64,000 bases of DNA from CAYUXU01 sp964489695 (GCA_964489695.1 CAZAZP010000003.1:1-64000), one strand, 5' to 3'. Positions 8,267-18,554 are shown, counted from the first letter of the stretch. The notes: a model not told the origin generated them from the sequence alone. Made by a program: numbers and translations.

Positions 8267-10891
8267 TTATTTACTTTTTAAAGCCGCTTGGGCCGCCGCT
8301 AGCCGCGCAATTGGTACCCGATATGGTGAACATGAGACATAATTGAGTCCCACTTGATGGAAGAATTCAATTGAACTTGGATCACCACCATGTTCCCCAC
8401 AAATACCTAATTTCAAGTTAGCTTTAGTCTTCCGGCCTAATTGACAAGCCATTTCTACTAACTTACCGACGCCAGCTTGGTCTAAACGCGCAAATGGATC
8501 AAATTCATAAATCCGTTTAGCATAGTAATGTTCTAAAAAACCACCAGCATCATCACGGGAGAAACCAAAGGCCATTTGGGTTAGGTCGTTTGTACCAAAG
8601 GAGAAGAATTCCGCTTCTTCCGCAATTTCATCTGCCAAAATAGCAGCCCGCGGAATTTCAATCATCGTACCAACTAAATAATCTAACTTAATACCAGCAG
8701 CGTCAATCACCCGCTTAGCAGTTTGATTTACGACATCCTTAACAAACTTCAGTTCATGTTTATCGCCCACTAGTGGAATCATTAATTCTGGCACAATCTT
8801 CCAATCAGGATGAGCTTTAACCACATTAATCGCCGCTTGGATAATCGCTTCAGTTTGCATTTCCGCAATTTCTGGATAAGAAATCGCTAAACGGCAACCA
8901 CGATGACCCATCATCGGATTAAATTCATGCAAGGTACCGATAATACCTTTTAATTCAGCCACGCTCATTCCCATCTCTTGGGCTAATTCGACGATATCTT
9001 CTTCCTTAGTTGGTAAAAATTCATGTAATGGTGGATCTAAATAACGAATCGTTACTGGCAAGCCTGCCATCACTTCATAAATATCTTCAAAGTCTTGTTG
9101 TTGAATTGGTAATAACCGGCTTAAAGCAGCCCGACGTTGTTTTTCGGTGTTACTTAAAATCATTTCACGGACAATTTTAATTCGATCAGCTTCAAAGAAC
9201 ATGTGTTCAGTCCGAACTAGACCAATACCTTCCGCTCCAAATTCTAAAGCTTGTTTGGCATCTTTAGGTGTGTCCGCATTAGTCCGGATACTTAAGCGAC
9301 GATATTTGTCCGCCCAAGCCATAATAGTTTCAAAGTTACCAGAAATTTCAGCTGGCACCGTTTTTACTGCTTCTGCATAAATTTGACCGGTACTACCATC
9401 TAATGAAACTTCATCACCTTCATTAATCACGACATCATCAATCTTACAACTAGTTTCACTAGTAATAATTAATTCATGACAACCCGAGACGCAGCATTTC
9501 CCCATGCCACGAGCCACCACCGCGGCATGTGAGGTCATCCCACCACGAGCCGTTAAAATTCCTTCGGCAGCATCCATCCCTTCAATATCTTCAGGTGAAG
9601 TTTCCAAGCGGATTAAAATAACCTTTTCGCCTCGGTTTTTTGCGGCGACCGCTGCTTCAGCGGTAAAGACCGCCTTCCCACTAGCAGCTCCCGGTGAAGC
9701 TGGTAAAGCGCGACCGACAACTTTTGCAGCCGCTAAAGCTGAAGTATCAAATTGTGGGTGTAATAAAGCATCTAACTGGCGTGGATCAAGTTGTAATAAC
9801 GCTTGTTTTTCGTTAATTAAACCTTCTTTAACTAAATCAACCGCAATTTGTAAAGCCGCAGTCGCGGTTCTTTTACCATTACGGGTTTGTAACATATATA
9901 ACTTGTGATTTTCAATCGTAAATTCCATATCTTGCATATCAAGATAATGTTTTTCCAACACTGCACAGTGTTGCGCAAATTCTTGATAAACTGCTGGCAT
10001 TAACTTTTCTAATTCAGAAATTGGTAATGGTGTTCTAATTCCTGCGACAACATCTTCCCCTTGAGCATCAATTAAAAATTCACCAAATAGTTTATGTTCA
10101 CCCGTGGCTGGGTTACGAGTAAAGGCAACTCCAGTTCCGGAACTCTCGCCCGTATTGCCAAAAACCATCGCTTGAACGTTAACCGCCGTACCCCAACTAC
10201 TAGGGATATTATTCATTCGACGATAATATTCAGCCCGAGGATTATTCCAAGATTTAAAAACTGCTTTAACTGCTTCAATTAATTGAACTTTAGGTTCCGT
10301 TGGGAAAGAAGTTCCTTTTTCACTCACATAGTGGTCTTTAAAACGTTCCACCATAGTTTTAAAATCTTCTGCAGTAAAATCAGTATCTAATTTAATTCCA
10401 CGTTCTTCTTTCATCTCGTCAATAATTACTTCAAACTCTGACTTAGAGACACCCATCACGACATCCGCAAACATTTGAATAAAGCGACGATATGAATCAT
10501 AAGCAAAACGAGGATTATTCGTATTCGCAGCTAAGGCTTCCACGACTTCATCGTTAAGACCAAGATTTAAAATAGTATCCATCATCCCTGGCATCGAAGC
10601 TCGTGAACCAGAACGGACAGAAACTAATAATGGATTGGTTAGTGAACCAAAGCTCTTCCCCGTGGTTTTTTCCAGGTGAGCTAAAGCAGTAAATATTTCT
10701 GCTTCAATCGAAGCATGAATCATTTCCTGATCAGCATAATAACGCGTACAAGCTTCGGTCGTTACGACAAATCCTGGTGGCACTGGCAAGCCCAAGCTAA
10801 CCATTTCAGCTAAGTTTGCCCCTTTACCACCGAGTAATTCTCGCATAGAGCCGTTGCCTTCAGCAAAACTATAGACATATTTTCTACTCAT
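8267..10891 (-). CDS. ppdK: Pyruvate, phosphate dikinase
   Basis: Catalyses pyruvate + ATP + Pi <=> PEP + AMP + PPi in the cytosol. Full length at about 874 aa. The N-terminal ATP-grasp part includes GGKGANLAEMVSLGLPVPPGF and SVRSGSRASMPGMMDT. The swivelling domain carries the catalytic His in GGMTSHAAVVARGMGK, and the C-terminal PEP/pyruvate barrel has GTNDLTQM and GICGEHGGD with its catalytic Cys. The start chosen is ATG 10891, preceded by GGAGG; an in-frame GTG four codons earlier overlaps that site. It is monocistronic, with its own terminator. Together with the membrane pyrophosphatase in this window it points to PPi-linked glycolysis or gluconeogenesis. Confidence 0.96.
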   Translation of the reverse strand: MSRKYVYSFAEGNGSMRELLGGKGANLAEMVSLGLPVPPGFVVTTEACTRYYADQEMIHASIEAEIFTALAHLEKTTGKSFGSLTNPLLVSVRSGSRASMPGMMDTILNLGLNDEVVEALAANTNNPRFAYDSYRRFIQMFADVVMGVSKSEFEVIIDEMKEERGIKLDTDFTAEDFKTMVERFKDHYVSEKGTSFPTEPKVQLIEAVKAVFKSWNNPRAEYYRRMNNIPSSWGTAVNVQAMVFGNTGESSGTGVAFTRNPATGEHKLFGEFLIDAQGEDVVAGIRTPLPISELEKLMPAVYQEFAQHCAVLEKHYLDMQDMEFTIENHKLYMLQTRNGKRTATAALQIAVDLVKEGLINEKQALLQLDPRQLDALLHPQFDTSALAAAKVVGRALPASPGAASGKAVFTAEAAVAAKNRGEKVILIRLETSPEDIEGMDAAEGILTARGGMTSHAAVVARGMGKCCVSGCHELIITSETSCKIDDVVINEGDEVSLDGSTGQIYAEAVKTVPAEISGNFETIMAWADKYRRLSIRTNADTPKDAKQALEFGAEGIGLVRTEHMFFEADRIKIVREMILSNTEKQRRAALSRLLPIQQQDFEDIYEVMAGLPVTIRYLDPPLHEFLPTKEEDIVELAQEMGMSVAELKGIIGTLHEFNPMMGHRGCRLAISYPEIAEMQTEAIIQAAINVVKAHPDWKIVPELMIPLVGDKHELKFVKDVVNQTAKRVIDAAGIKLDYLVGTMIEIPRAAILADEIAEEAEFFSFGTNDLTQMAFGFSRDDAGGFLEHYYAKRIYEFDPFARLDQAGVGKLVEMACQLGRKTKANLKLGICGEHGGDPSSIEFFHQVGLNYVSCSPYRVPIARLAAAQAALKSK

Positions 10892-10961
10892 ATTTTCCTC
10901 CACATCCTACAGCCTCTAGTATAACAAAAAACACAGTAAATACCAACCTCAAATCACTAGC

Positions 10962-13562
10962 TTATTTTGACTTTATTAAATTATTCAGCTCTTGTTTTAC
11001 AATCACTAATTGTTGTTGGTAATCAGCTAATTTAGCTTGCTCTAGGGCAATCTTTTCTGGCTTAGCTTTCGCCATAAAATTCGGATTATTTAAGATTTTT
11101 AGCGACCTATCTATCTCTGTTTGTAAAGTCGCACTTTCTTTCTCTAAGCGCGCCAGTTCTGTGGTGTAATCAACTAAATTGCCTTGCTCAACTTGAATAA
11201 TCGCTCCTTCAAGTGGTACAGTAACGACCTTATCTAAACTACTTACTACACTAGCTTTACTTAACAATTCCAACATTTCTAAGCTAGCGGTAGACAACTT
11301 AATCTCAGCTAAATCATGAGTTAATAACTTAATTGCCAGTGGTGTTTGCGGCTTAAGATTGTAAGTAACTTTTAACTCACGTAAACTACTAATCACCTTA
11401 ATCAGTAACTCAATCTCACTAATATTATAAACTTGCATTAAGGGAGTTGGATAAGCCGTGAAATAAATATTTTCATCATTTAAACTAGTATAAATTTCAT
11501 CTGTAACAAACGGAATAAATGGATGGAGCAAAACCAAGATCTGATTTAAGACATATTTTAGCGTCATTAAAGTACCAGTTTTTAATGCTTGATCAGTGCT
11601 ATTTAAATTTGCTTTACTTAACTCAATATACCAATCACAAAAATCATCCCAAACAAAATGATATAGTTCATTGCCAGCTAAGGAAATTTCATATTTATCT
11701 AATTGAGCCTTCACATTAATAATAGTTTGATCAAGTTTCGCCAAAATAAAGTGATCGACCGCACTAGTTAACTCAAACCTAAAAGCTGGTAAACTTTCAT
11801 CCGTCAATTTAAGCTCCACAAAGCGCGCCGCATTCCATAGTTTATTAATGAAGTTCCAAGCCGCTTCAACCTTTTCTGCTTGATAGCGAATATCTTGGCC
11901 GGGAGATGAATTAGTAGTTAAGAAAAAGCGTAACGCATCTACCCCATATTCCGCAATCACATCCATCGGATCAACCCCATTACCAAGCGATTTACTCATT
12001 TTTCGGCCTTGTTCATCGCGAATTAATCCATGAATTAAAACATCTTTAAAAGGCCGACTAGCAGTAAAATAGCGCGCGGTAAAAGCCATCCGAGCCACCC
12101 AAAAGAAAATAATATCATAGCCTGTTACCATCACTGAAGTTGGATAATAACGTTTAAAATCAGCTGTTTCAGTTGGCCAGCCTAAAGTAGAAAATGGCCA
12201 AAGAGCACTAGAAAACCAAGTATCTAACACATCTTCATCTTGGTCCCAATCTTCAATTGGGCTAGGTGCTGTTTCGCCCACATATATTTCGCCGGTTGTT
12301 TTATGATAATAAGCTGGAATACGGTGCCCCCACCAAAGTTGACGGGAAATACACCAATCTTCAATATTTTCTAACCAAGTAGTAAAAACTTGTTCAAAAC
12401 GCGCGGGATAAAAATTTAACTTTTGGTTTTCATCAGTTTGATATTTTAAAACTTCCCTCGCTAATGGTTGCATCTTCACAAACCATTGTTTGCTTAAATA
12501 CGGTTCCACAATTGAATCAGTCCGTTCGGAATGGCCCACTTGGTGATAGTGTTCTTTTATCTCAATTAGATTACCTTCTGCTTCAATCCGTTTGACTAAC
12601 GCTTTCCGACAAGCAAAGCGATCAAGACCCGCAAATTCACCCGCTAGTTCATTCATCGTCCCATCTGGGTTTAAACAAATAATTTTATCTAAGTTATATT
12701 TTAACGCTAAATTAAAGTCATTTGGGTCATGGGCTGGCGTACATTTCATCACCCCGGTCCCAAATTCCATCTCGACATATTCATCGCCAATAATTTTTAA
12801 TGGTTGATGATTAGCTGGGTTCAGCGCAAATCGGCCAATATATTGATTAAAACGCGCATCCTTCGGATTAACCACTAAACAAACATCCCCAAACATCGTT
12901 TCGGGTCGAGTCGTGGCGACCACTAAGGTTTCATTACTACCTACAATTGGGTAATTAAAAGTATAAAACGCCCCTTTGATTTCTTTATGGATAACTTCAA
13001 TATTGGATAAAGCCGTCTTAGCTTCGACGTCCCAGTTAATAATTCGTTCGCCTTGATAAATTAAACCCGCTTGATATAAATCAATAAAGACTTTATTAAC
13101 CGCTCGGTTTAAACCTTCATCGAGCGTAAATCGTTCACGGGAATAATCCACCGCAATCCCGAGTTTCGCCCATTGTTCACGGATATGGCTCGCGTATTCC
13201 GCTTTCCAAGCCCAAGCCCGTTTTAAAAACTCAGCGCGACCTAATTTATAAGCTGAAGTCCCTTCTGACCTGAGACGTTCTTCAATTTTGGCTTGGGTCG
13301 CAATCCCCGCATGATCCATACCTGGCAAATATAATGTATCTTTTCCTAACAAATGTTGGTAACGAATCAAAATGTCTTGTAAGGTATTATCCCAAGCATG
13401 ACCTAAGTGCAATTTGCCTGTTACATTAGGCGGTGGAATTACAATCGTAAATGGGGCTTTATTTACCTCACCCGCTTGAAATTGATTCGTCTTTAACCAT
13501 TTCTCATATTTATCAGCCTCTACTTGTTGGGGCTGATATTTCTTGCTAAGCTCTTTTTTCAT
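10962..13562 (-). CDS. valS: Valyl-tRNA synthetase
   Basis: Charges tRNA-Val. This class I synthetase of 866 aa shows PPNVTGKLHLGHA (HIGH motif) near residue 45, the editing domain with TTRPETMFGD, a GRKMSKSLGNG motif (KMSKS) around residue 520, an anticodon-binding domain, and a C-terminal coiled-coil arm rich in Glu, Lys and Gln (last 65 residues), as in other ValRS. It is the second gene behind a T-box leader and overlaps the upstream acetyltransferase gene by 17 bases, so the two are translationally coupled. Expression should rise when uncharged tRNA-Val accumulates. Confidence 0.97.
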   Translation of the reverse strand: MKKELSKKYQPQQVEADKYEKWLKTNQFQAGEVNKAPFTIVIPPPNVTGKLHLGHAWDNTLQDILIRYQHLLGKDTLYLPGMDHAGIATQAKIEERLRSEGTSAYKLGRAEFLKRAWAWKAEYASHIREQWAKLGIAVDYSRERFTLDEGLNRAVNKVFIDLYQAGLIYQGERIINWDVEAKTALSNIEVIHKEIKGAFYTFNYPIVGSNETLVVATTRPETMFGDVCLVVNPKDARFNQYIGRFALNPANHQPLKIIGDEYVEMEFGTGVMKCTPAHDPNDFNLALKYNLDKIICLNPDGTMNELAGEFAGLDRFACRKALVKRIEAEGNLIEIKEHYHQVGHSERTDSIVEPYLSKQWFVKMQPLAREVLKYQTDENQKLNFYPARFEQVFTTWLENIEDWCISRQLWWGHRIPAYYHKTTGEIYVGETAPSPIEDWDQDEDVLDTWFSSALWPFSTLGWPTETADFKRYYPTSVMVTGYDIIFFWVARMAFTARYFTASRPFKDVLIHGLIRDEQGRKMSKSLGNGVDPMDVIAEYGVDALRFFLTTNSSPGQDIRYQAEKVEAAWNFINKLWNAARFVELKLTDESLPAFRFELTSAVDHFILAKLDQTIINVKAQLDKYEISLAGNELYHFVWDDFCDWYIELSKANLNSTDQALKTGTLMTLKYVLNQILVLLHPFIPFVTDEIYTSLNDENIYFTAYPTPLMQVYNISEIELLIKVISSLRELKVTYNLKPQTPLAIKLLTHDLAEIKLSTASLEMLELLSKASVVSSLDKVVTVPLEGAIIQVEQGNLVDYTTELARLEKESATLQTEIDRSLKILNNPNFMAKAKPEKIALEQAKLADYQQQLVIVKQELNNLIKSK

Positions 13563-14100
13563 ATTCCTCCTTAAGTAACCGGTATTCTAAGATGTCTGAG
13601 AAACTACCTTGTTTATTGGTTGTTTGTGCGACTTTCCGTCCTTCATAAATGAAATCAAGCTTATTGATTAAAGCTTGCGAAGCAATATTTTCTGCTAAGT
13701 GCCGGACTTCTAATCGGCGCACGCCATAAGTATGAAAGGCGTAAGCCAGTATGGCCGAAGCTGCTTCAAACATATAGCCTTGACGCCAATACGCTGAATT
13801 TAAAATATAGCCTAGTTCAAAGTTATCAAACCGCGCGGGCGTAAAACCACAAGTCCCAATCATTTTCCCGCTGGCTTTTAACTCTAACGCCCAACTTACT
13901 GGTAGACCACGCTTTTTTCGGGTTAAAAAAACAGTTTTAATTATCTCTTTACTCTGCGCTAAAGTCTCGTGACGCTCAAATAATACATAGCGCGTAGTTA
14001 ACTCATCACTGGCATATTCAAACATATCTTTAGCATCATTTAATTTGACTGGTCGTAAAATTAAACGTTTAGTCTCAAGTTTTAATTCATCACTAAGCAT
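13546..14100 (-). CDS. GNAT-family (RimJ/RimL-like) N-acetyltransferase
   Basis: A GNAT acetyltransferase of about 184 aa in the RimJ/RimL branch. Features are LETKRLILRPVKLNDA at the N-terminus, the acetyl-CoA region ELGYILNSAYWRQGYMFEA (Q/R-x-x-G type), and RRLEVRHLAENIASQALINKLDF, typical of the family. Targets may be protein N-termini, small amines or antibiotics; none can be named. I start at ATG 14100, behind AAAGGAG. An ATG six codons upstream lies on that site. It directly follows the valS-type T-box and overlaps valS, so it is regulated by valine tRNA charging, which is unusual for this family. Confidence 0.85.
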   Translation of the reverse strand: MLSDELKLETKRLILRPVKLNDAKDMFEYASDELTTRYVLFERHETLAQSKEIIKTVFLTRKKRGLPVSWALELKASGKMIGTCGFTPARFDNFELGYILNSAYWRQGYMFEAASAILAYAFHTYGVRRLEVRHLAENIASQALINKLDFIYEGRKVAQTTNKQGSFSDILEYRLLKEEYEKRA

Positions 14101-14118
14101 AAAAGTCTCCTTTAACAT

Positions 14119-14320
14119 AAAAAAACGTCCCCTAAGGACGCCAAGCGCGGTACCACCCTAATTAACTTTAAGTTCACTCAAATCGTTAACGCCGATTTAC
14201 GGATTATTATACTATCTTCCAATAATCACTCCAGGGTGACACCTTTAATCGACTGGTCTTTTTCCACCACTTCAAGACTCTCTAGACAGTTTTTTAAAGT
14301 CAGTCCTATCATCGTTTTCT
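14119..14320 (-). promoter_or_regulatory. T-box leader (valine type) for GNAT-valS
   Basis: On the minus strand the T-box sequence AGGGTGGTACCGCG lies at 14159-14146, followed by a terminator hairpin CGTCC-TTAGG-GGACG with a run of T. Upstream is a stem-I-like region with GGTGGAAA. The likely specifier is GTC (Val) at 14240-14238, in the context GGT-GTC-ACC. Uncharged tRNA-Val is expected to favour read-through into the acetyltransferase and valS genes. Confidence 0.85.
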
Positions 14321-14340
14321 TAATTTTAGTTAAAGCTGGG

Positions 14341-14937
14341 TTATTTGTCAAGTTGTAGCACTGCTTCAAGACAGCGCCAAGCTGACTCCACATTTAAGCG
14401 GTTCTTGGCACTAAAGAGAAATAATTGATCAGTTGTTAAACCAAATGTTTCCGCAATTAAGGCTAATTGTTGTTGCTGTTTTTGATAACCTAACTTATCA
14501 GCTTTAGTTAAAACTAACTGCACGGGTAACTGGAAATATTTTAAATAGTCAAACATTAAATGGTCATCTTGGGTTGGTTGATGGCGACTATCTAAAATCA
14601 AAAAGCTACCTTTTAAAGTGGTCCGTTTCCCTAAATAATCTTCCATTAAACGTTGATAATGTTGTAATTCACTTTGGCTCCGCCGCGCATAACCATAACC
14701 CGGCGCATCCACCAAACGAAATTGGTTATTCACTTCATAAAAATTTAATAGCCGAGTTTTTCCAGGAGTTTGCCCAACATAAGCTAAATTTCTCCGGCCT
14801 AATAGTGCATTAATAAAGCTAGATTTACCCACGTTACTTTTCCCAAGTAAGACTATTTCTGGTAAATCAGCAGGCGGCCAGCCCGTTGGTCCAGCCGCAC
14901 TACCGATATACGTTGCTTGTAAAGCTTGTTTATTCAT
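14341..14937 (-). CDS. engB: Ribosome biogenesis GTPase EngB/YsxC
   Basis: A small GTPase of 198 aa required for large ribosomal subunit assembly. The G motifs are clear: GKSNVGKSSFINALLG (G1) near residue 34, GKTR (G2 region), DAPGYGYA (G3) near residue 77, TKADKLG (G4) near residue 145 and FSAKN (G5). The start ATG overlaps the lon stop codon in TAATG, so it is translationally coupled to lon. This lon-engB order is known in other Bacillota. The gene ends just before the valine T-box leader. Confidence 0.95.
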   Translation of the reverse strand: MNKQALQATYIGSAAGPTGWPPADLPEIVLLGKSNVGKSSFINALLGRRNLAYVGQTPGKTRLLNFYEVNNQFRLVDAPGYGYARRSQSELQHYQRLMEDYLGKRTTLKGSFLILDSRHQPTQDDHLMFDYLKYFQLPVQLVLTKADKLGYQKQQQQLALIAETFGLTTDQLFLFSAKNRLNVESAWRCLEAVLQLDK

Positions 14938-17249
14938 TAGACTAAAGCATTCTGTAAAACTTGATCCATATTTTCTACTAACACAATTTTCATATTGTCT
15001 TTAACCACATTTGGTATTTCATCCATATCTTTACTATTCCGTTTAGGAATTAACACGGTATTAATACCAGAGCGATGAGCAGCAAGTGTTTTTTCTTTTA
15101 AACCACCAATTGGTAAGACATGACCACGTAAAGTCACTTCACCAGTCATGGCTACTCCAGCATTAACGGCTTTTTTCGTTAAAGCGGAAATCAAGGCGGT
15201 GGTTAAAGTAATTCCCGCACTAGGGCCATCTTTGGGGACTGCCCCTTCCGGTACGTGAATGTGGATATCATGTTTTTCAAAGAATTTTGGATCAATATGA
15301 TATTTTTTCGCATTAGCTTTGACATAACCAAAAGCAATTTCAGCTGATTCTTTCATGACATCGCCTAATTGACCAGTCACGATCAAACTACCTTTTCCTT
15401 CAAAAGAAGTAACTTCAATTGATAAGATATCACCACCAAAAGCGGTATAAGCTAAACCAGTAGCGACGCCCACTTGATTGCTTTTTTCTTTATTACCATA
15501 ATCATAAATCTCTTTACCGAGCCATTCATTTATCCGTTTTTTGGTCATCGTCATCGATTTCTTCTTTTCTTTTAGAATTGTTAAAATCGTTTTCCGACCA
15601 AGAGCGGTAATCACCCGTTCTAATTGGCGCACGCCCGCTTCTCGTGTATAATAACGAATCAAATAATAGATTTCATCATCATGTAACACAAATTGACTGG
15701 GTTTTAAACCACTGGCATCTAAAGCTCGGGCTAATAAGTGTTCTTTCGCGATATGGAATTTCTCTTCCTCGGTATAAGAGGATAATTGAATAATTTCTAA
15801 GCGATCACGTAAGGCATGGGGAATATCTTCTAAGTAGTTAGCCGTCGCAATAAACATAACCTTTGATAAATCATAGGCTTCCTCAATATAGTGATCACTA
15901 AATAAAGCATTTTGTTCAGGGTCAAGGACTTCTAACATCGCACTGCTAGGATCACCTTTATAATCAGCCCCCATCTTATCGATTTCATCAATTAAAAAGA
16001 CTGGGTTAATCACTTGAGCTCGCTTCATTCCTTGAATAAAGCGTCCTGGTAAGGAACCTAAATAAGTCCGCCGGTGCCCACGGATTTCTGATTCATCCCG
16101 CACACCACCTAAACTGACTTTAATAAACTTCCGATTTAAAGCGCGGGCAATGGATTTGGCTAACGATGTCTTACCAACTCCTGGTGGCCCAACTAAACAA
16201 AGAATTGGGGCCTTAAGTGAATTGGTTACAGTCTTAACCGCTAAATATTCCATAATCCGTTCTTTGACTTTCTTTAAACCATAGTGATCTTCATCTAAAA
16301 TCTGATGGACTTTTTGCATATCAGTTTCATCAGTTGATTCTTGCCACCAAGGAATATCTAACAGCCAATCTAAGTAAGAACGAATGACACCAGCTTCACC
16401 ACTAGCCGCTGGTAAAGTTTCATAACGTTTTAACTCATCTAACGCTTTCTTTTTAATATTCTCCGGGTAAGGATTGTTCATAATCCGCTCTCTTAACTCA
16501 CTTGAGTCATCACCTACACTACTAACTTCACCTAGTTCTTCTTTAATAGCCCGTAATTTTTCTCTTAAGTAATATTCTTTTTGATTTTCATCAATGCGTT
16601 CGCGGACTTTATCACTAATTTCTTTTTCAATCCCAACTAGTTCTTTTTCCGTCGCGATTTCATGAATCAATAATAATAACCGTTCATTAACACGTAATTC
16701 TTCTAATAATAACTGCCGCCGTTCAAAAGGTAAAGGGAAAAATTGGGCAATCTGATCGGCCAACTCTGGAGCACTAACACCAATGGTTAATTGACGAATA
16801 ACTTCCGCTGGAACTTTAACGTTTTGATTAGTTAAACCCTCAAATTCTTTCGCAATACTGCGAACTAAAGCTAGTTCTTCTTGTTCGTTAGTACTAATAT
16901 CATTTAAACCTTCTACCGTGGCAAACAGCATATTATTATCATCACTTAAATGTAATAATTTAGCCCGTTGCACACCTTCAAAAGTCACAATCTTAAAACC
17001 ATCTTTATCTTTAATCTTTTTAATCCGACAGATCGTACCCACTTCATACACATCTTGAGCTAAGGGGTCTTCAATAAAGATTTCTCTTTGGGCAACTACC
17101 CAAACATGGCTATCAAAAAATTCGGTGGCTTCCGCAATCGCTGTTAAACTCTTTTCGCGGCCAACATCAATCGTGATCTCTTGACCAGGAAAAATAATGA
17201 CACCTCGGGTCGCAATCGCAGGGACGCTAAACTCGATTTTGTTAGTCAT
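14937..17249 (-). CDS. lon: ATP-dependent protease Lon
   Basis: A soluble hexameric AAA+ serine protease of 770 aa that degrades misfolded and regulatory proteins. In order: N-terminal substrate-binding LON domain, a coiled-coil with EIATEKELVGIEKEI, the AAA+ module with Walker A GPPGVGKTSLAKS and Walker B VFLIDEIDKMG, and the protease domain with the Ser of PKDGPSAGITLTTAL and the downstream Lys of GGLKEKTLAAHRSG. The start has CAAAGGAGG upstream. It lies 40 bases after tig, and a tig terminator sits in that gap. Lon may therefore be fed by partial read-through from the CIRCE-controlled tig promoter. Confidence 0.97.
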   Translation of the reverse strand: MTNKIEFSVPAIATRGVIIFPGQEITIDVGREKSLTAIAEATEFFDSHVWVVAQREIFIEDPLAQDVYEVGTICRIKKIKDKDGFKIVTFEGVQRAKLLHLSDDNNMLFATVEGLNDISTNEQEELALVRSIAKEFEGLTNQNVKVPAEVIRQLTIGVSAPELADQIAQFFPLPFERRQLLLEELRVNERLLLLIHEIATEKELVGIEKEISDKVRERIDENQKEYYLREKLRAIKEELGEVSSVGDDSSELRERIMNNPYPENIKKKALDELKRYETLPAASGEAGVIRSYLDWLLDIPWWQESTDETDMQKVHQILDEDHYGLKKVKERIMEYLAVKTVTNSLKAPILCLVGPPGVGKTSLAKSIARALNRKFIKVSLGGVRDESEIRGHRRTYLGSLPGRFIQGMKRAQVINPVFLIDEIDKMGADYKGDPSSAMLEVLDPEQNALFSDHYIEEAYDLSKVMFIATANYLEDIPHALRDRLEIIQLSSYTEEEKFHIAKEHLLARALDASGLKPSQFVLHDDEIYYLIRYYTREAGVRQLERVITALGRKTILTILKEKKKSMTMTKKRINEWLGKEIYDYGNKEKSNQVGVATGLAYTAFGGDILSIEVTSFEGKGSLIVTGQLGDVMKESAEIAFGYVKANAKKYHIDPKFFEKHDIHIHVPEGAVPKDGPSAGITLTTALISALTKKAVNAGVAMTGEVTLRGHVLPIGGLKEKTLAAHRSGINTVLIPKRNSKDMDEIPNVVKDNMKIVLVENMDQVLQNALV

Positions 17250-17265
17250 AGTCTACCTCCTTTGG

Positions 17266-17290
17266 TAAAAAAGACGCTGAGCGTCTTTTT
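17266..17290 (-). terminator. Short terminator between tig and lon
   Basis: On the minus strand AAAAAGACGC-TCA-GCGTCTTTTTT overlaps the tig stop codon and precedes the lon ribosome binding site. The stem is short (GACGC/GCGTC extended by A-T pairs), so it probably reduces rather than abolishes read-through into lon. Confidence 0.75.
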
Positions 17291-18554
17291 ATATTTTGAT
17301 TAAATCGTAAGCTTTTCTGATCTTAAGATCACTTATTAATACCTCTTGGCCCAGTAGACGCTTCACTTCAGCCACGTCCATTTGATAGTTCTCGGCGATT
17401 GCGAGGTATTCAGCTTCGATTTCCTCAAGCCCGATTTCAAACTGTTCCTGATTAGCTATTTCAGCTAAGACTAAGCGGAGTCTTACTTTCTTTTCCGCAT
17501 CTTTCGCCATTTCTGCTCTCAGTTGCTCTTCAGTCTGACCGGTCATAGCAATAAACTGTTCGAAGGGGAAACCTTGGTTGGCTAACCGATTTTTAAAATC
17601 GTTTACCAGGTTTTCCGTTTCATCATCAATCATTACTTGCGGGACATTGACAGTTGCTCCCGCGACAACTTGATCAAATAATTCGTTATTAGCTGCTTCT
17701 TCTGCTTTCCGCTTTTTTTCTGCCAACAAATCCGCTTCAATATTCGACTTTAATTCAGCGAAACTTGTGACGCCATCACGATTTAATTCACGAGCGAATT
17801 CATCATCTAATGCAGGTAGAACTCGTTCTTTAATCTCATGCAACGTGACTTTAAACGTTGTTTTTTGACCAGCTAAGTCTGCGGCTTGATAATCAGCTGG
17901 GAAAGTGACTTCGATCTCTTTCGCTTCACCGGCCATCATCCCTACTAGCTGTTCTTCAAAACCCGGGATAAAGCTATTCGAACCTAATTTTAAGCTATAA
18001 TTTTCACCTTTACCCCCTTCAAAAGCTACTCCATCTTTAAAACCTTCAAAGTCAATGACAGTCGTATCTTCTAAAGCAGCAGGACGATCAGCAACTAAGA
18101 CTAATTCTGCATAATTTTCTGCCAATTGATGAATTGTATCATCAATCTCAGCTGGCTCCACGGTAACTTCAGCGATTTCAATCGGTAGATTTTTATATTC
18201 ACCTAAAGTAACTTGTGGGCTAACCACGAAGTGGAACTTATATATAACCTGCTCGGGTGATAGATCTTCTAAGTGTAAGTGCGGTTGGCTAACTGGTGTA
18301 ATCGCATGTTCATTTAAACCAAAATCTAAGGCTGTTTGCGCGTAATGATTAGCTGCTTCATACAAAACATTTTCTAATTTCACTTGTTTTTCCACTAAAT
18401 GTTTTGGGGCAGTCCCTTTTCTAAAACCTGATACTTCCACATCTTTCGCTAATTTAGCAAACGCCTTCTCTTGCGCGGTTTTCCAAGCCTCACCACTTGC
18501 GGTGACTAGTAACTCGCCGTTAGAATCATCATGCACTTCCCAGGTTGTCTTCAT
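17289..18554 (-). CDS. tig: Trigger factor
   Basis: Ribosome-associated chaperone and peptidyl-prolyl isomerase of about 421 aa. The N-terminal ribosome-binding domain carries the signature GFRKGTAPK near residue 45. The central FKBP-type domain includes TVIDFEGFKDGVAFEGG and FIPGFEEQLVGMMAGE, and the C-terminal chaperone arms are helical and charged. I start at ATG 18554 (MKTTWEV), preceded by AGGAGG; the longer frame begins at an ATG with no such site. A consensus promoter overlapping a CIRCE operator lies directly upstream, so HrcA-type heat-shock control is expected. Confidence 0.95.
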   Translation of the reverse strand: MKTTWEVHDDSNGELLVTASGEAWKTAQEKAFAKLAKDVEVSGFRKGTAPKHLVEKQVKLENVLYEAANHYAQTALDFGLNEHAITPVSQPHLHLEDLSPEQVIYKFHFVVSPQVTLGEYKNLPIEIAEVTVEPAEIDDTIHQLAENYAELVLVADRPAALEDTTVIDFEGFKDGVAFEGGKGENYSLKLGSNSFIPGFEEQLVGMMAGEAKEIEVTFPADYQAADLAGQKTTFKVTLHEIKERVLPALDDEFARELNRDGVTSFAELKSNIEADLLAEKKRKAEEAANNELFDQVVAGATVNVPQVMIDDETENLVNDFKNRLANQGFPFEQFIAMTGQTEEQLRAEMAKDAEKKVRLRLVLAEIANQEQFEIGLEEIEAEYLAIAENYQMDVAEVKRLLGQEVLISDLKIRKAYDLIKI

